This document shows positions 17,674 to 25,533 of a stretch of 64,000 nt of DNA, in pieces. The DNA comes from CAYSLC01 sp964431545 (GTDB taxonomy: Bacteria > Desulfobacterota > Desulfobacteria > Desulfobacterales > JAABSP01). Below the pieces are notes generated by a model. That model was not told the origin of the DNA and did no database searches. It was given only the letters and a program-made list of their open reading frames with translations. The stretch lies in the NCBI GenBank assembly GCA_964431545.1, contig CAYSLC010000001.1, positions 1-64,000 of the forward strand, in the 5' to 3' direction. Numbering within the stretch: the stretch's first letter is position 1; each line of letters begins with the position of its first letter. Made by a program: the position numbers and the translations under genes.

Positions 17674-18774
17674 ATGGCCCCCTTTTCCATCACCCGCAGG
17701 CCGACGCGCCGGATCCTTGTGGGGGACGTCCCCATCGGGGGGGGCGCCCCCATCGCGGTCCAGTCCATGGCCAACACCGATACCCGAAACGAGGCGGCCA
17801 CCGTCGCCCAGATCCGCCGGCTCCAGGATGCGGGGTGCGAGGTGGTCCGCGTGGCGGTGCCCGACGAGGATGCCGCGGCCGCCCTGCCGGGGATCAAGCG
17901 GCGGATCTCCATCCCCTTGATCGCCGATATCCATTTCGATCATCGCCTGGCCCTGGCCGCGGCCCGGGCGGGTGCCGACGCCCTCCGGATCAATCCGGGC
18001 AACATCGGAGGGGAGCGGAAGGTGGCCGAAGTGGTCCGGTGCGCAAACGATCTCGGGCTCTCCATCCGCATCGGGGTCAACGCGGGCTCGGTTGAAAAAG
18101 CGCTTTTGAAAAAGTATAATGGACCCAGCGCCGAAGCGATGGTCGAGAGCGCCCTGAGACACATCGACCTGCTGGAGTCGCTCAATTTTTACCGGATCAA
18201 ACTATCCATCAAAGCGTCGGACGTCCCCCGAACCGTTTCGGCCTACCGGCTGCTCTCCCAGAGGACCGGTTATCCGCTCCATGTGGGCGTGACCGAGGCC
18301 GGGGGGCTCTTTGCCGGCATCGTGAAATCGAGCCTGGGGATCGGGATGCTGCTCGCCGAGGGGATCGGAGACACCCTGCGGGTCTCCCTCACCCGGGACC
18401 CGGTGGAGGAGGTCCGGGTGGGATATGAGATCCTGCGGTCCCTGGGGCTTCGGCACCGGGGGCCGGAGATCATCTCCTGCCCCACCTGCGGGCGGTGCCG
18501 CATCGATCTTTTCTCCGTGGCCGAGGCGGTGGAGCGGGCCCTCCTGACCCGCACCGCGCCCATCAAGCTGGCCATCATGGGGTGCGTGGTCAACGGGCCG
18601 GGGGAGGCCCGGGAGGCCGACATCGGCATCGCGGGCGGGGACGGCGTCGGGATCATTTTCAAAAAGGGAAGGGTGTTCAAGAAGGTCCCCCAGGATCGGT
18701 TGGTAAAGACCCTGCTCGAAGAGGTGGACAGGATGAGCCTGGAGGAGAACCGTCAGCAATCTAAAGAGGAGTGA
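17674..18774 (+). CDS. ispG: 4-Hydroxy-3-methylbut-2-en-1-yl diphosphate synthase IspG (GcpE)
   Basis: 366 residues from ATG 17674, preceded by CGGAGA; an upstream in-frame extension has no homology. Converts methylerythritol cyclodiphosphate to HMBPP in the MEP isoprenoid pathway using a [4Fe-4S] cluster. The TIM-barrel half starts with VQSMANTDTRN; the cluster ligands are the cysteines of SCPTCGRC and of MGCVVNGPGEA. The compact bacterial form without the plant-type insertion. It ends one base before proS, so these are co-transcribed. Confidence 0.97.
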   Translation: MAPFSITRRPTRRILVGDVPIGGGAPIAVQSMANTDTRNEAATVAQIRRLQDAGCEVVRVAVPDEDAAAALPGIKRRISIPLIADIHFDHRLALAAARAGADALRINPGNIGGERKVAEVVRCANDLGLSIRIGVNAGSVEKALLKKYNGPSAEAMVESALRHIDLLESLNFYRIKLSIKASDVPRTVSAYRLLSQRTGYPLHVGVTEAGGLFAGIVKSSLGIGMLLAEGIGDTLRVSLTRDPVEEVRVGYEILRSLGLRHRGPEIISCPTCGRCRIDLFSVAEAVERALLTRTAPIKLAIMGCVVNGPGEAREADIGIAGGDGVGIIFKKGRVFKKVPQDRLVKTLLEEVDRMSLEENRQQSKEE

Positions 18775-18775
18775 T

Positions 18776-20296
18776 ATGGGAAAAGAGGCGAAGACGGCGA
18801 TTACGCCGACGAGGGAGGCCGATTATTCGGAGTGGTACCAGCAGGTGGTCAAGGCGTCGGACCTGGCGGAGCGGTCCCCGGTGCGCGGGTGCATGGTCAT
18901 CAAGCCCTGGGGGTATGCCCTCTGGGAGAACATCCAGCGGGAACTCGACGACATGTTCAAGGCCACCGGGGTGAAGAACGCCTACTTTCCCCTCTTCATC
19001 CCCCTGAGCTTTCTGGAGAGGGAGGCCCAGCACGTGGAGGGGTTCGCCAAGGAGTGCGCGGTGGTCACCCACCACCGCCTGGAGAAGGGGCCGGACGGCG
19101 GCCTGGTGCCGGAGGGAAAGCTCACCGAGCCCCTGGTGGTCCGCCCCACCTCCGAGACCATCATCGGCGACGCCTTCGCCAAATGGGTGACCTCCCACCG
19201 GGATCTGCCCCTGCTCATCAACCAGTGGGCCAATGTGGTCCGCTGGGAGATGCGGACCCGGATTTTTCTTCGCACCAGCGAGTTCCTCTGGCAGGAGGGC
19301 CATACGGCCCACGCCACCGATGCGGAGGCCGTGGAGCGGACGGAGCTGATGCTCGATGTCTACGCCCGCCTCGCCGAGGAGTACCTGGCCATGCCGGTGG
19401 TCCAGGGCAGGAAGTCGGCGGCGGAGCGGTTCCCGGGGGCCGTGGACACCCTCTGCATCGAGGCGATGATGCAGGACCGCAAGGCCCTCCAAGCCGGGAC
19501 CTCCCATTTTCTGGGGCAGAACTTCGCCCGGGCCTCGGGGATCCGGTTCCAATCGGCCCAGGAGACCGAGGAGTACGTCTGGACCACCTCCTGGGGGGCC
19601 TCCACCCGGCTCATCGGGGGCGTGATCATGACCCACGGCGATGACGACGGCCTCATTCTGCCGCCCCGGGTCGCCTCGGCCCACGTGGTGCTTCTGCCCA
19701 TCTTCAAGACCGACGAGGAGCGGGCCGCGGTGAAAGCCTTCACCGACGGCGTGGCTGCGGAGCTGCGCCGGGTGAACTACTTCGGAAGGCCCGTCCGGGT
19801 GGAGATCGACGACCGGGACACCGGCGGGGCCAGGGGGTGGGACTGGATCAAGCGTGGCGTTCCCCTTCGGGTGGAGATCGGCCCCCGGGACATCGCCAAG
19901 GACGCCGTCTTCGTGGGACGGCGGGACCGGGGCCACCGGGAGAAGACCTCCATGGGCCGGCGGGAGTTCGTGGAGCAGCTCCCCGACCTTCTGGACGAAA
20001 TCCAGGCCAACCTCTTCGACCGGGCCCATGAATGCCTTCGATCCAACACCGTCTCCATCGATGAGGCCCATGACTTCTACGCCTTCTTCACCCCGCTCAA
20101 CCCGGAGAAGCCGGAGATACACGGCGGGTTCGCCCATTCCCACTGGTGCGGATCCGGCGACTGCGAGGCCAGGATCAAGGAGGATCTGACCGTGACCATC
20201 CGGTGTATTCCCACCGGCGGGGAGACGGAACAGGGACGCTGCATCTGCTGCGGCGGCAAGAGCGATCGGCGGGTGGTCTTTGCCAAGGCCTACTGA
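18776..20296 (+). CDS. proS: Prolyl-tRNA synthetase, archaeal/eukaryotic type
   Basis: 506 residues. Charges tRNA-Pro. This is the short type with no YbaK-like editing insertion between motifs 2 and 3. Motifs: FPLFIP, RPTSETII, WANVVRWEMRTRIFLRTSEFLWQEGHTAHA (given here in parts: NVVRWEMR, RTSEFLWQEGHTAH) and GVIMTHGDDDGLILPP. The C-terminal extension carries a zinc-type cysteine set (SHWCGSGDC and CICCGGKSD) and ends in the invariant aromatic FAKAY. Between ispG and relA with 1- and 3-bp spacing. Confidence 0.97.
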   Translation: MGKEAKTAITPTREADYSEWYQQVVKASDLAERSPVRGCMVIKPWGYALWENIQRELDDMFKATGVKNAYFPLFIPLSFLEREAQHVEGFAKECAVVTHHRLEKGPDGGLVPEGKLTEPLVVRPTSETIIGDAFAKWVTSHRDLPLLINQWANVVRWEMRTRIFLRTSEFLWQEGHTAHATDAEAVERTELMLDVYARLAEEYLAMPVVQGRKSAAERFPGAVDTLCIEAMMQDRKALQAGTSHFLGQNFARASGIRFQSAQETEEYVWTTSWGASTRLIGGVIMTHGDDDGLILPPRVASAHVVLLPIFKTDEERAAVKAFTDGVAAELRRVNYFGRPVRVEIDDRDTGGARGWDWIKRGVPLRVEIGPRDIAKDAVFVGRRDRGHREKTSMGRREFVEQLPDLLDEIQANLFDRAHECLRSNTVSIDEAHDFYAFFTPLNPEKPEIHGGFAHSHWCGSGDCEARIKEDLTVTIRCIPTGGETEQGRCICCGGKSDRRVVFAKAY

Positions 20297-20299
20297 CGC

Positions 20300-22459
20300 A
20301 TGATCCGCATCAACGATATCATCGACCGCATTCTGGAGACCAGTCCGGATGCGGACCTCGATATCGTCGACCGGGCCTACGTCTACTCGGCCCGGGTCCA
20401 CGACGGCCAGGTGAGGCTCTCCGGGGAACCCTACCTCTCCCATCCGTTGGAGGTGGCGGGGATCCTGGCGGACATGAACCTCGATGCGGTGAGCATCGCC
20501 GCGGGGCTTCTCCATGACGTGATCGAGGACACCCACGCCACCGATCAGGAGATCGAGGAGATGTTCGGCCGCGAGGTGCTCCACATCGTCTCCGGCGTCA
20601 CCAAGCTGAGCAAGCTCTCCTTCGGCAGCGCCCAGGCCCGGCAGGCGGAGAGCATCCGGAAGATGCTGCTGGCCATGGCCGACGACATCCGGGTGATCCT
20701 GATCAAGCTGGCGGACCGCCTCCACAACATGCGGACCCTCAAGTACCACAAGAAGGAGGTGAAGAAACAGCAGATCGCCCAGGAGACCCTCGATATCTAT
20801 GCGCCCATCTCCTCGCGCCTCGGGATCTACTGGATGAAAAAGGAGCTGGAGGATACCTCCTTCATGCATCTTTTCCCCGACGAGTATGAGGAGATCCGAC
20901 AGCGGGTGAGCAAGGACAAGCTCCAGCGGGAGAACTACATCGAGAGCGTCAAGGCCCGACTCGGCGAGGAGATGGCGGCGGCGGAACTCCCGTGCGAGAT
21001 CCTGGGCCGGTACAAGCACTTCTTCAGCATCCACCAGAAGATGGTGAGCCAGAACCTCCGGTTCGAAGATGTCTACGACATCATCGCCTTCCGTATCATC
21101 ACGGATACCAAGAGCCACTGCTACGAGGCCCTGGGGGTCCTCCATGCCCTCTGGAAGCCCATCGACATCAAATTCAAGGACTACATCGGCAGGCCCAAGC
21201 CGAACATGTATCAGTCCCTCCATACCACCGTGGTGGGGCCGTCTGGTGAGCGGATCGAGATTCAGATCCGGACCCGGGACATGGACCGGGTGGCCAAATC
21301 GGGGATCGCCGCCCACTGGGGGTACAAGGAAGGCAGGAAGCCCGATCCGGGCATGACGGAGCGCTTCGCCTGGCTCCAGAACCTCATCGAGAACCAGGAG
21401 AACATCAAGGACCCGGACGAGTTCCTGGAGAACGTCCGGATTGACCTGTTTCCCGACGAGGTCTACGTCTTCACCCCCCAGGGGGAGATCAAGACGTTGC
21501 CCAAGGGGGCCACCCCGGTCGACTTCGCCTACCTGATCCACACGGAGGTGGGGAACCAGTGTACCGGCGCCAAGGTCAACGGCCGGATGGTGCCGCTGAA
21601 GTACGAGCTGCAGACCGGAGACGTGGTGCAGATCGTCACCCACAAGGGCCATCAGCCGAGCAAGGACTGGCTCAGCTTCGTCAGGACGGTCAAGGCCCGG
21701 TCCCGCATCCGCCAGTGGATCAAGACCCAGGAGAAGAACCGCTCCATCTCCCTGGGGCGGGAGATGTGCGAAAAGGCCTTTCGGAAGAACCGGCTCAATT
21801 TCAACGCCCTGCTCCGCTCCGAGGAGATGGCCCAGGTGGTGGAGCAGATGGGGTTCAAGACGGTGGACGACCTCGTCGCCAGCGTGGGGTATGGGAAGGT
21901 GACGCCCCTACAGGTGGTCCGCAGATTCCGCCCCAAGGAGGAGTCGGAGGAGGAGCCTCGGCAGCAGCCGGATACGTTTCTCAACAAGGTCATGGATCGG
22001 GTCCGGAAACGGAAGCCCGGAGACGGGGTGAGCGTCAAGGGGATCGACGATATCCTGATCCGCTTCGGGAAATGTTGCCAGCCGGTCCCCGGAGACCCAA
22101 TCATCGGCTACATCACCCGGGGCCACGGGGTCACCGTCCACCGCGCCGGATGCGTCAACGCCCTCAAGATGAATCCGGAGCGGCGGATCGAGGTGGAATG
22201 GAACTACGAGACGGCCGAGACCTTCCCGGTGAAGATCTTCATCCGCTCCCATGACCGGGTGGGCCTGCTGGCCGATCTGGCGGCGAACATCAGTAAGGAG
22301 GGGGCCAACATTCTGACCGCCAACAGCGAAACCCGGGAGAACAAGACGGTGGACAGCGTCTTCACCCTGGCGGTCAAGGACACCGATCACCTCAACCGGG
22401 TCGTGGCGTCCATCCGAAGGGTCAAGATGATCACCGATGTCAAACGGATGAAAATCTAG
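20300..22459 (+). CDS. relA: Bifunctional (p)ppGpp synthetase/hydrolase (RelA/SpoT)
   Basis: 719 residues. Makes and degrades the starvation alarmone. Domains in order: HD hydrolase (HPLEVAGIL, LLHDVIEDT intact, so hydrolysis is likely), synthetase (DVYDIIAFRIITDT, PNMYQSLHTTVVGPSGE, IEIQIRT), TGS (VFTPQGEIKTLPKGATPVDFAY), zinc-finger/helical region (FGKCCQPVPGDPIIGYITRGHGVTVH) and C-terminal ACT (IRSHDRVGLLADLAANI). The segment before the YQSLH motif reads KFKDYI, a basic version close to the RxKD signature of bifunctional enzymes. Its TAG stop shares the CTAG bases with the convergent rpmB stop. Confidence 0.97.
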   Translation: MIRINDIIDRILETSPDADLDIVDRAYVYSARVHDGQVRLSGEPYLSHPLEVAGILADMNLDAVSIAAGLLHDVIEDTHATDQEIEEMFGREVLHIVSGVTKLSKLSFGSAQARQAESIRKMLLAMADDIRVILIKLADRLHNMRTLKYHKKEVKKQQIAQETLDIYAPISSRLGIYWMKKELEDTSFMHLFPDEYEEIRQRVSKDKLQRENYIESVKARLGEEMAAAELPCEILGRYKHFFSIHQKMVSQNLRFEDVYDIIAFRIITDTKSHCYEALGVLHALWKPIDIKFKDYIGRPKPNMYQSLHTTVVGPSGERIEIQIRTRDMDRVAKSGIAAHWGYKEGRKPDPGMTERFAWLQNLIENQENIKDPDEFLENVRIDLFPDEVYVFTPQGEIKTLPKGATPVDFAYLIHTEVGNQCTGAKVNGRMVPLKYELQTGDVVQIVTHKGHQPSKDWLSFVRTVKARSRIRQWIKTQEKNRSISLGREMCEKAFRKNRLNFNALLRSEEMAQVVEQMGFKTVDDLVASVGYGKVTPLQVVRRFRPKEESEEEPRQQPDTFLNKVMDRVRKRKPGDGVSVKGIDDILIRFGKCCQPVPGDPIIGYITRGHGVTVHRAGCVNALKMNPERRIEVEWNYETAETFPVKIFIRSHDRVGLLADLAANISKEGANILTANSETRENKTVDSVFTLAVKDTDHLNRVVASIRRVKMITDVKRMKI

Positions 22460-22647
22460 GGGGATTTGACGACACGTCCCGACTTGATGCAGGTGGTGCA
22501 GACCATCATCCGCTTGACCTGCCCCTGGCGGAGGGCTCGGACCCGCTGCAGGTTCGGGTTGAACCGGCGCTTGGTGATGTTGTGGGCGTGGCTTATATTG
22601 TTTCCGACCCGGGGCCTTTTTCCGCAGAGTTCACACATCTTCGCCAT
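22456..22647 (-). CDS. rpmB: 50S ribosomal protein L28 (zinc-binding form)
   Basis: 63 residues from ATG 22645-22647 (MAKMCELCGKRP), with AGGAG eight bases upstream. Four cysteines as two C-x2-C pairs (CELC and CTTC) mark the zinc-containing C+ version of L28. Its stop overlaps the relA stop convergently. Confidence 0.97.
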   Translation of the reverse strand: MAKMCELCGKRPRVGNNISHAHNITKRRFNPNLQRVRALRQGQVKRMMVCTTCIKSGRVVKSP

Positions 22648-22701
22648 TGTCATATCTCCTTGATCGGTGGATCGTTCTTTTCCGAAACAAAACAATCGAT
22701 A

Positions 22702-22730
22702 AATCTAACACGCTATTCCGAGGAAGTAAA
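22702..22730 (-). promoter_or_regulatory. Promoter of rpmB
   Basis: Minus strand: TTTACT (22725-22730), 17-bp spacer, TAGATT (22702-22707), 54 bp upstream of the rpmB ATG in an AT-rich gap. Confidence 0.55.
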
Positions 22731-22810
22731 GAAAATTGTGGCGCGATCGGCCCGGACGTCTTCCGGACGGGTCTCAAGGGGAACCGGATGCGGGCCGCCG
22801 GGTCGGCGGT

Positions 22811-23473
22811 TCAATTTTTGGCTTCCTGTTCCTTCAGCAGAGCCTGGCTGCGGGAGATGTAGCGGCGGGCTTTCCGATGGAGTCCGCCCACGTCGGGGTA
22901 GTTGGTCAGAACCGATTCGAACCGGGTCAAGGCCGGCTGGTAGTGCTCGTTCTTGAAGTAGAACATCCCCACGTAGAATTCGTGACCCGCCAGACTCTGG
23001 TAGCAGGCCTCGATCAGGGGATCGGCCTTGCGGGCGTAGAGATTGTCGGGAAACTCCCGCCGGAGGCGCTGGAAGGTCTCCAGGGCCTTCCGGGCGGCGG
23101 ACTGATCCCGGTCGATGGTGTCGATCTGTTCGAAATAACATCGGCCGATCTGGAAGATGACGTAGGGGATCGCCTCGTTTTTGGGATGGAGGTTTTCGAA
23201 CTCCTCATAGGTGAGGACCGCCTCATCGTACTCCTCGAGCCGGTAGTAGGCGTCCGCCGTCTTCAGCTCGGCCAGGCCGGCGAATTTGCTGAAGGGGTAC
23301 CAGTCCCTCAGGCGGGTGAAGGCCTCGATGGCCTTTCTGTACTTGCCCCGTTCAAAGGCGGACATGCCCTCGGTGACAAGCTCTCCGGCCGATTGCTCCT
23401 TTTGGGTCTCGAACCAGGCGCAGCCGGAGGCGACGAAAAGGGCCAGCAGACTAAGGATGATTTGTTTTTTCAT
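22811..23473 (-). CDS. bamD: Outer-membrane assembly lipoprotein BamD (YfiO)
   Basis: 220 residues from ATG 23471-23473. Part of the BAM complex that inserts beta-barrel proteins. The N-terminus is a lipoprotein signal with lipobox VASGC. The mature part consists of TPR-like helical repeats: FERGKYRKAIEAFTRL, SKFAGLAELKTADAYYRLEEYDEA, YVIFQIGRCYFEQI and GMFYFKNEHYQPALTRFE. No good ribosome-binding site lies right before the ATG. It follows trxA by 124 bp on the same strand. Confidence 0.95.
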   Translation of the reverse strand: MKKQIILSLLALFVASGCAWFETQKEQSAGELVTEGMSAFERGKYRKAIEAFTRLRDWYPFSKFAGLAELKTADAYYRLEEYDEAVLTYEEFENLHPKNEAIPYVIFQIGRCYFEQIDTIDRDQSAARKALETFQRLRREFPDNLYARKADPLIEACYQSLAGHEFYVGMFYFKNEHYQPALTRFESVLTNYPDVGGLHRKARRYISRSQALLKEQEAKN

Positions 23474-23597
23474 GGTTGAATGGGGGGGTAGGGTGTCGGG
23501 AGGAGCCGCCGGGGCGGTCATGGGTTCGGCGGCGATTCCCACATGGAACCACCGCCGGACTCGGTTGCCGCGGTAAGGATCAGCATCTCGGATATCC

Positions 23598-23924
23598 CTA
23601 AAGCATCTTGTTGAGCGTATCCTCCAGTTTGGATTTGGCCACCATCCCGGTGATCTGCTCCTGGACGCTGCCGTCCTTGAAGAAGATCAGTGTGGGGATG
23701 GCCTTGATGCCGTATTTTCCAGGGGTCACGGGATTGTCGTCCACGTTGCACTTGGTGAACTTGATCCGATCTCCGAAGGAGCCCGCAAGCTCTTCCACCA
23801 CGGGTCCGATGGCCTTGCAGGGGCCGCACCAGGGGGCCCAGAAGTCCACCATCACCGGCTTGTCGGCCTGCAGGACCTCCTCCTCGAATGTATTGTCTCC
23901 GATTTCCATTACGCCTTCCGCCAT
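23598..23924 (-). CDS. trxA: Thioredoxin
   Basis: 108 residues from ATG 23922-23924 with AAAGGTGG upstream. Cytoplasmic dithiol-disulfide carrier. Active site WCGPCK in VDFWAPWCGPCK, cis-Pro loop AIPTLIFFKDG, and the usual C-terminal helix. Upstream is a near-consensus promoter embedded in a hairpin (separate entries). Confidence 0.97.
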   Translation of the reverse strand: MAEGVMEIGDNTFEEEVLQADKPVMVDFWAPWCGPCKAIGPVVEELAGSFGDRIKFTKCNVDDNPVTPGKYGIKAIPTLIFFKDGSVQEQITGMVAKSKLEDTLNKML

Positions 23925-23985
23925 GCTTCCGCCACCTTTCTGTTTAACGTGTGAAATGATCCGTTCATCGGGTCGATATAAAAAA

Positions 23986-24014
23986 AGTATAGGGAAACGG
24001 GGGCCCGCTGTCAA
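23986..24014 (-). promoter_or_regulatory. Promoter of trxA
   Basis: Minus strand: perfect TTGACA (24009-24014), 17-bp spacer, TATACT (23986-23991; 5 of 6). It lies 62 bp upstream of the trxA ATG. The spacer and -35 box lie inside the inverted repeat that ends the upstream ompA-like gene. Confidence 0.8.
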
Positions 24015-24035
24015 GCCGGGCATCCCCGTTTCCCT
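23991..24035 (-). terminator. Long hairpin terminator after the OmpA/TSP3 gene
   Basis: Perfect 12-bp stem (AGGGAAACGGGG at 23991-24002 with CCCCGTTTCCCT at 24024-24035), extended inside by GCCCG/CGGGC. On the minus strand it follows the stop at 24068 and is succeeded by ATACTTTTTTTAT, the layout of a rho-independent terminator. Confidence 0.8.
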
Positions 24036-24067
24036 TTCAGTGTGAAACGCCGTGGATCAATCGATCC

Positions 24068-25237
24068 CTAATAGATGGGATGGAGTTCCACTCGGCGGTT
24101 CTTGGCCCGACCCTCGGGGGTGGTGTTGGGAGCCACCGGCCGCGAGAACCAGTACCCTTCGGTGGTGAGCCGATTCCGGTCGACACCGTTTCGGATCAGA
24201 TAGTTGGCCACGGACTTGGCACGCCGACGGGACAACGGCAGGTTGTAATTCTTGGAGCCGATGTTGTCGGTGTGGCCCTGGATCTCGACCCGGAGGCCCG
24301 GATTCTGTTTCAGCACCCGGATGACCTGGTCCAGATCGGAGTAGTACTGGGGTTTGATGTTGGACTTGTCATAGTCGAACAGTAGGTTGCCGACGACCCA
24401 GCAGCCCACCTGGTTGACCACGGCGCCCTTTGGCGTGCCGGGGCACTCGTCCATGTCGTCATAGACGCCGTCCCCGTCGGAATCCATCCTCGTGGCGGGC
24501 GCTTCGCCCTCCTCCAGCGGACAGCCCTGGGCGTCGACCTGGACCCCCCTGGGGGTGTTCGGGCACTGATCCATGTAGTCCGGGACCCCGTCGCCGTCGC
24601 TGTCCAGCGGGCAGCCCATGGCGTCGACCTTGACGCCCCTGGGGGTGTTCGGGCAGCGGTCGCGGTCATCGGGCACGCCGTCGCCGTCGCTGTCGCCGGG
24701 TTTGGCCTCGGCCATCTCCATCTTCTTCTCACAGAAGTCGTAGGCGTTCAGAATCCCGTTGAAGGTCTCCGGGCTGTAGGCGGTCGCCTTCTTGTCGAAG
24801 ACGATGTTGCCGTCTTTGACGCTCGCATAGGTGCCGGGGACGTTGCCCGATCGCACCGCCTCGGGGGTGAGGCAGAGGCCGTAGGCGGTCAGGATCTTGT
24901 GCATGATGTCCGGCCCGTACGCCGTGGCATCGTCGCCGAAAGCAATGGCCCCGTCCTTGACCTTGGCATAGCCTACCGGGCCTTCCAGGGCGTTGGCCGC
25001 TTCGACGCTGAGGGTGGCGCCGTATGCGTTGAGCAGATTGTTCAAGGATTCCGGGCTGTAGGCCGCGGCATCGTCGCCGAAGACGACCGTGCCGTCCTTG
25101 ACCGTGGCGTATCCGACCGGGTCGGACAGGGCCCGCGCAGCCTCCGGGGTCAGTTCCACCGCGAGCGCGGGCAGACTGACCACCAGACAGAATGCGACCA
25201 GAAGGGCAGTTAAAACCGTCACTTTTTTCATCTTCAT
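24068..25237 (-). CDS. OmpA-family outer-membrane protein with TSP3 repeats
   Basis: 389 residues. A signal peptide (LLVAFCLVVSLPALA) is followed by three copies of a unit of about 50 residues (about 27-75, 76-123, 124-172) patterned LTPEAA..VGYA.VKDG.(V/I).F..(D/K)..AYSPE...ILNAYG. Next are three calcium-type DSDGDGV..D..D.CP(N/G)TP TSP3 repeats. The C-terminal OmpA peptidoglycan-binding domain has FDYDKSNIKP, VEIQGHTDNIGS, LSRRRAKSVANYL and NRRVEL. AAAGGAG precedes the ATG by 7 bases. Links the outer membrane to peptidoglycan; the triplicated N-terminal part is of unknown function. Confidence 0.93.
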   Translation of the reverse strand: MKMKKVTVLTALLVAFCLVVSLPALAVELTPEAARALSDPVGYATVKDGTVVFGDDAAAYSPESLNNLLNAYGATLSVEAANALEGPVGYAKVKDGAIAFGDDATAYGPDIMHKILTAYGLCLTPEAVRSGNVPGTYASVKDGNIVFDKKATAYSPETFNGILNAYDFCEKKMEMAEAKPGDSDGDGVPDDRDRCPNTPRGVKVDAMGCPLDSDGDGVPDYMDQCPNTPRGVQVDAQGCPLEEGEAPATRMDSDGDGVYDDMDECPGTPKGAVVNQVGCWVVGNLLFDYDKSNIKPQYYSDLDQVIRVLKQNPGLRVEIQGHTDNIGSKNYNLPLSRRRAKSVANYLIRNGVDRNRLTTEGYWFSRPVAPNTTPEGRAKNRRVELHPIY

Positions 25238-25533
25238 CTCTCCTCTCCTTTTAGATATTGAATGATCAGCCTGTAATGCAGATAAACAGCGATCTCCCTA
25301 CGCCATCGCCACACCCCCCTTCCATTCCATTTTTTAAGATTTTCTTTAAAATTCTGTTTATTATTTCAATTTTGATCCCGTCCGGTCTAATCCTGTTCTC
25401 TGTACCATGTCTTCAAAAAAACCGCAATATTATAAAAAGTTCAAAATTTCAACCAGAATGTCGGTCCGCCCCCCTTGATTTGTCCCTTTTTTTCACTTTC
25501 CCCCCTCCGGAAAAGAGCGCCGGCGGGCGGCGG
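25238..25533. other. AT-rich intergenic region upstream of the OmpA/TSP3 gene
   Basis: 296 bp without a gene, far more AT-rich than the surroundings. On the minus strand it holds a perfect TATAAT (plus-strand ATTATA at 25429-25434), but the -35 side is weak, so this promoter is tentative and would give a leader of about 190 bases. No convincing riboswitch or small gene was seen. Confidence 0.5.

Noticed and set aside
24440..24700. Tandem repeats that could be read as a CRISPR-like array
   Set aside because: They are in-frame TSP3 repeats (DSDGDGV) of the OmpA protein with no spacer diversity and no cas genes.
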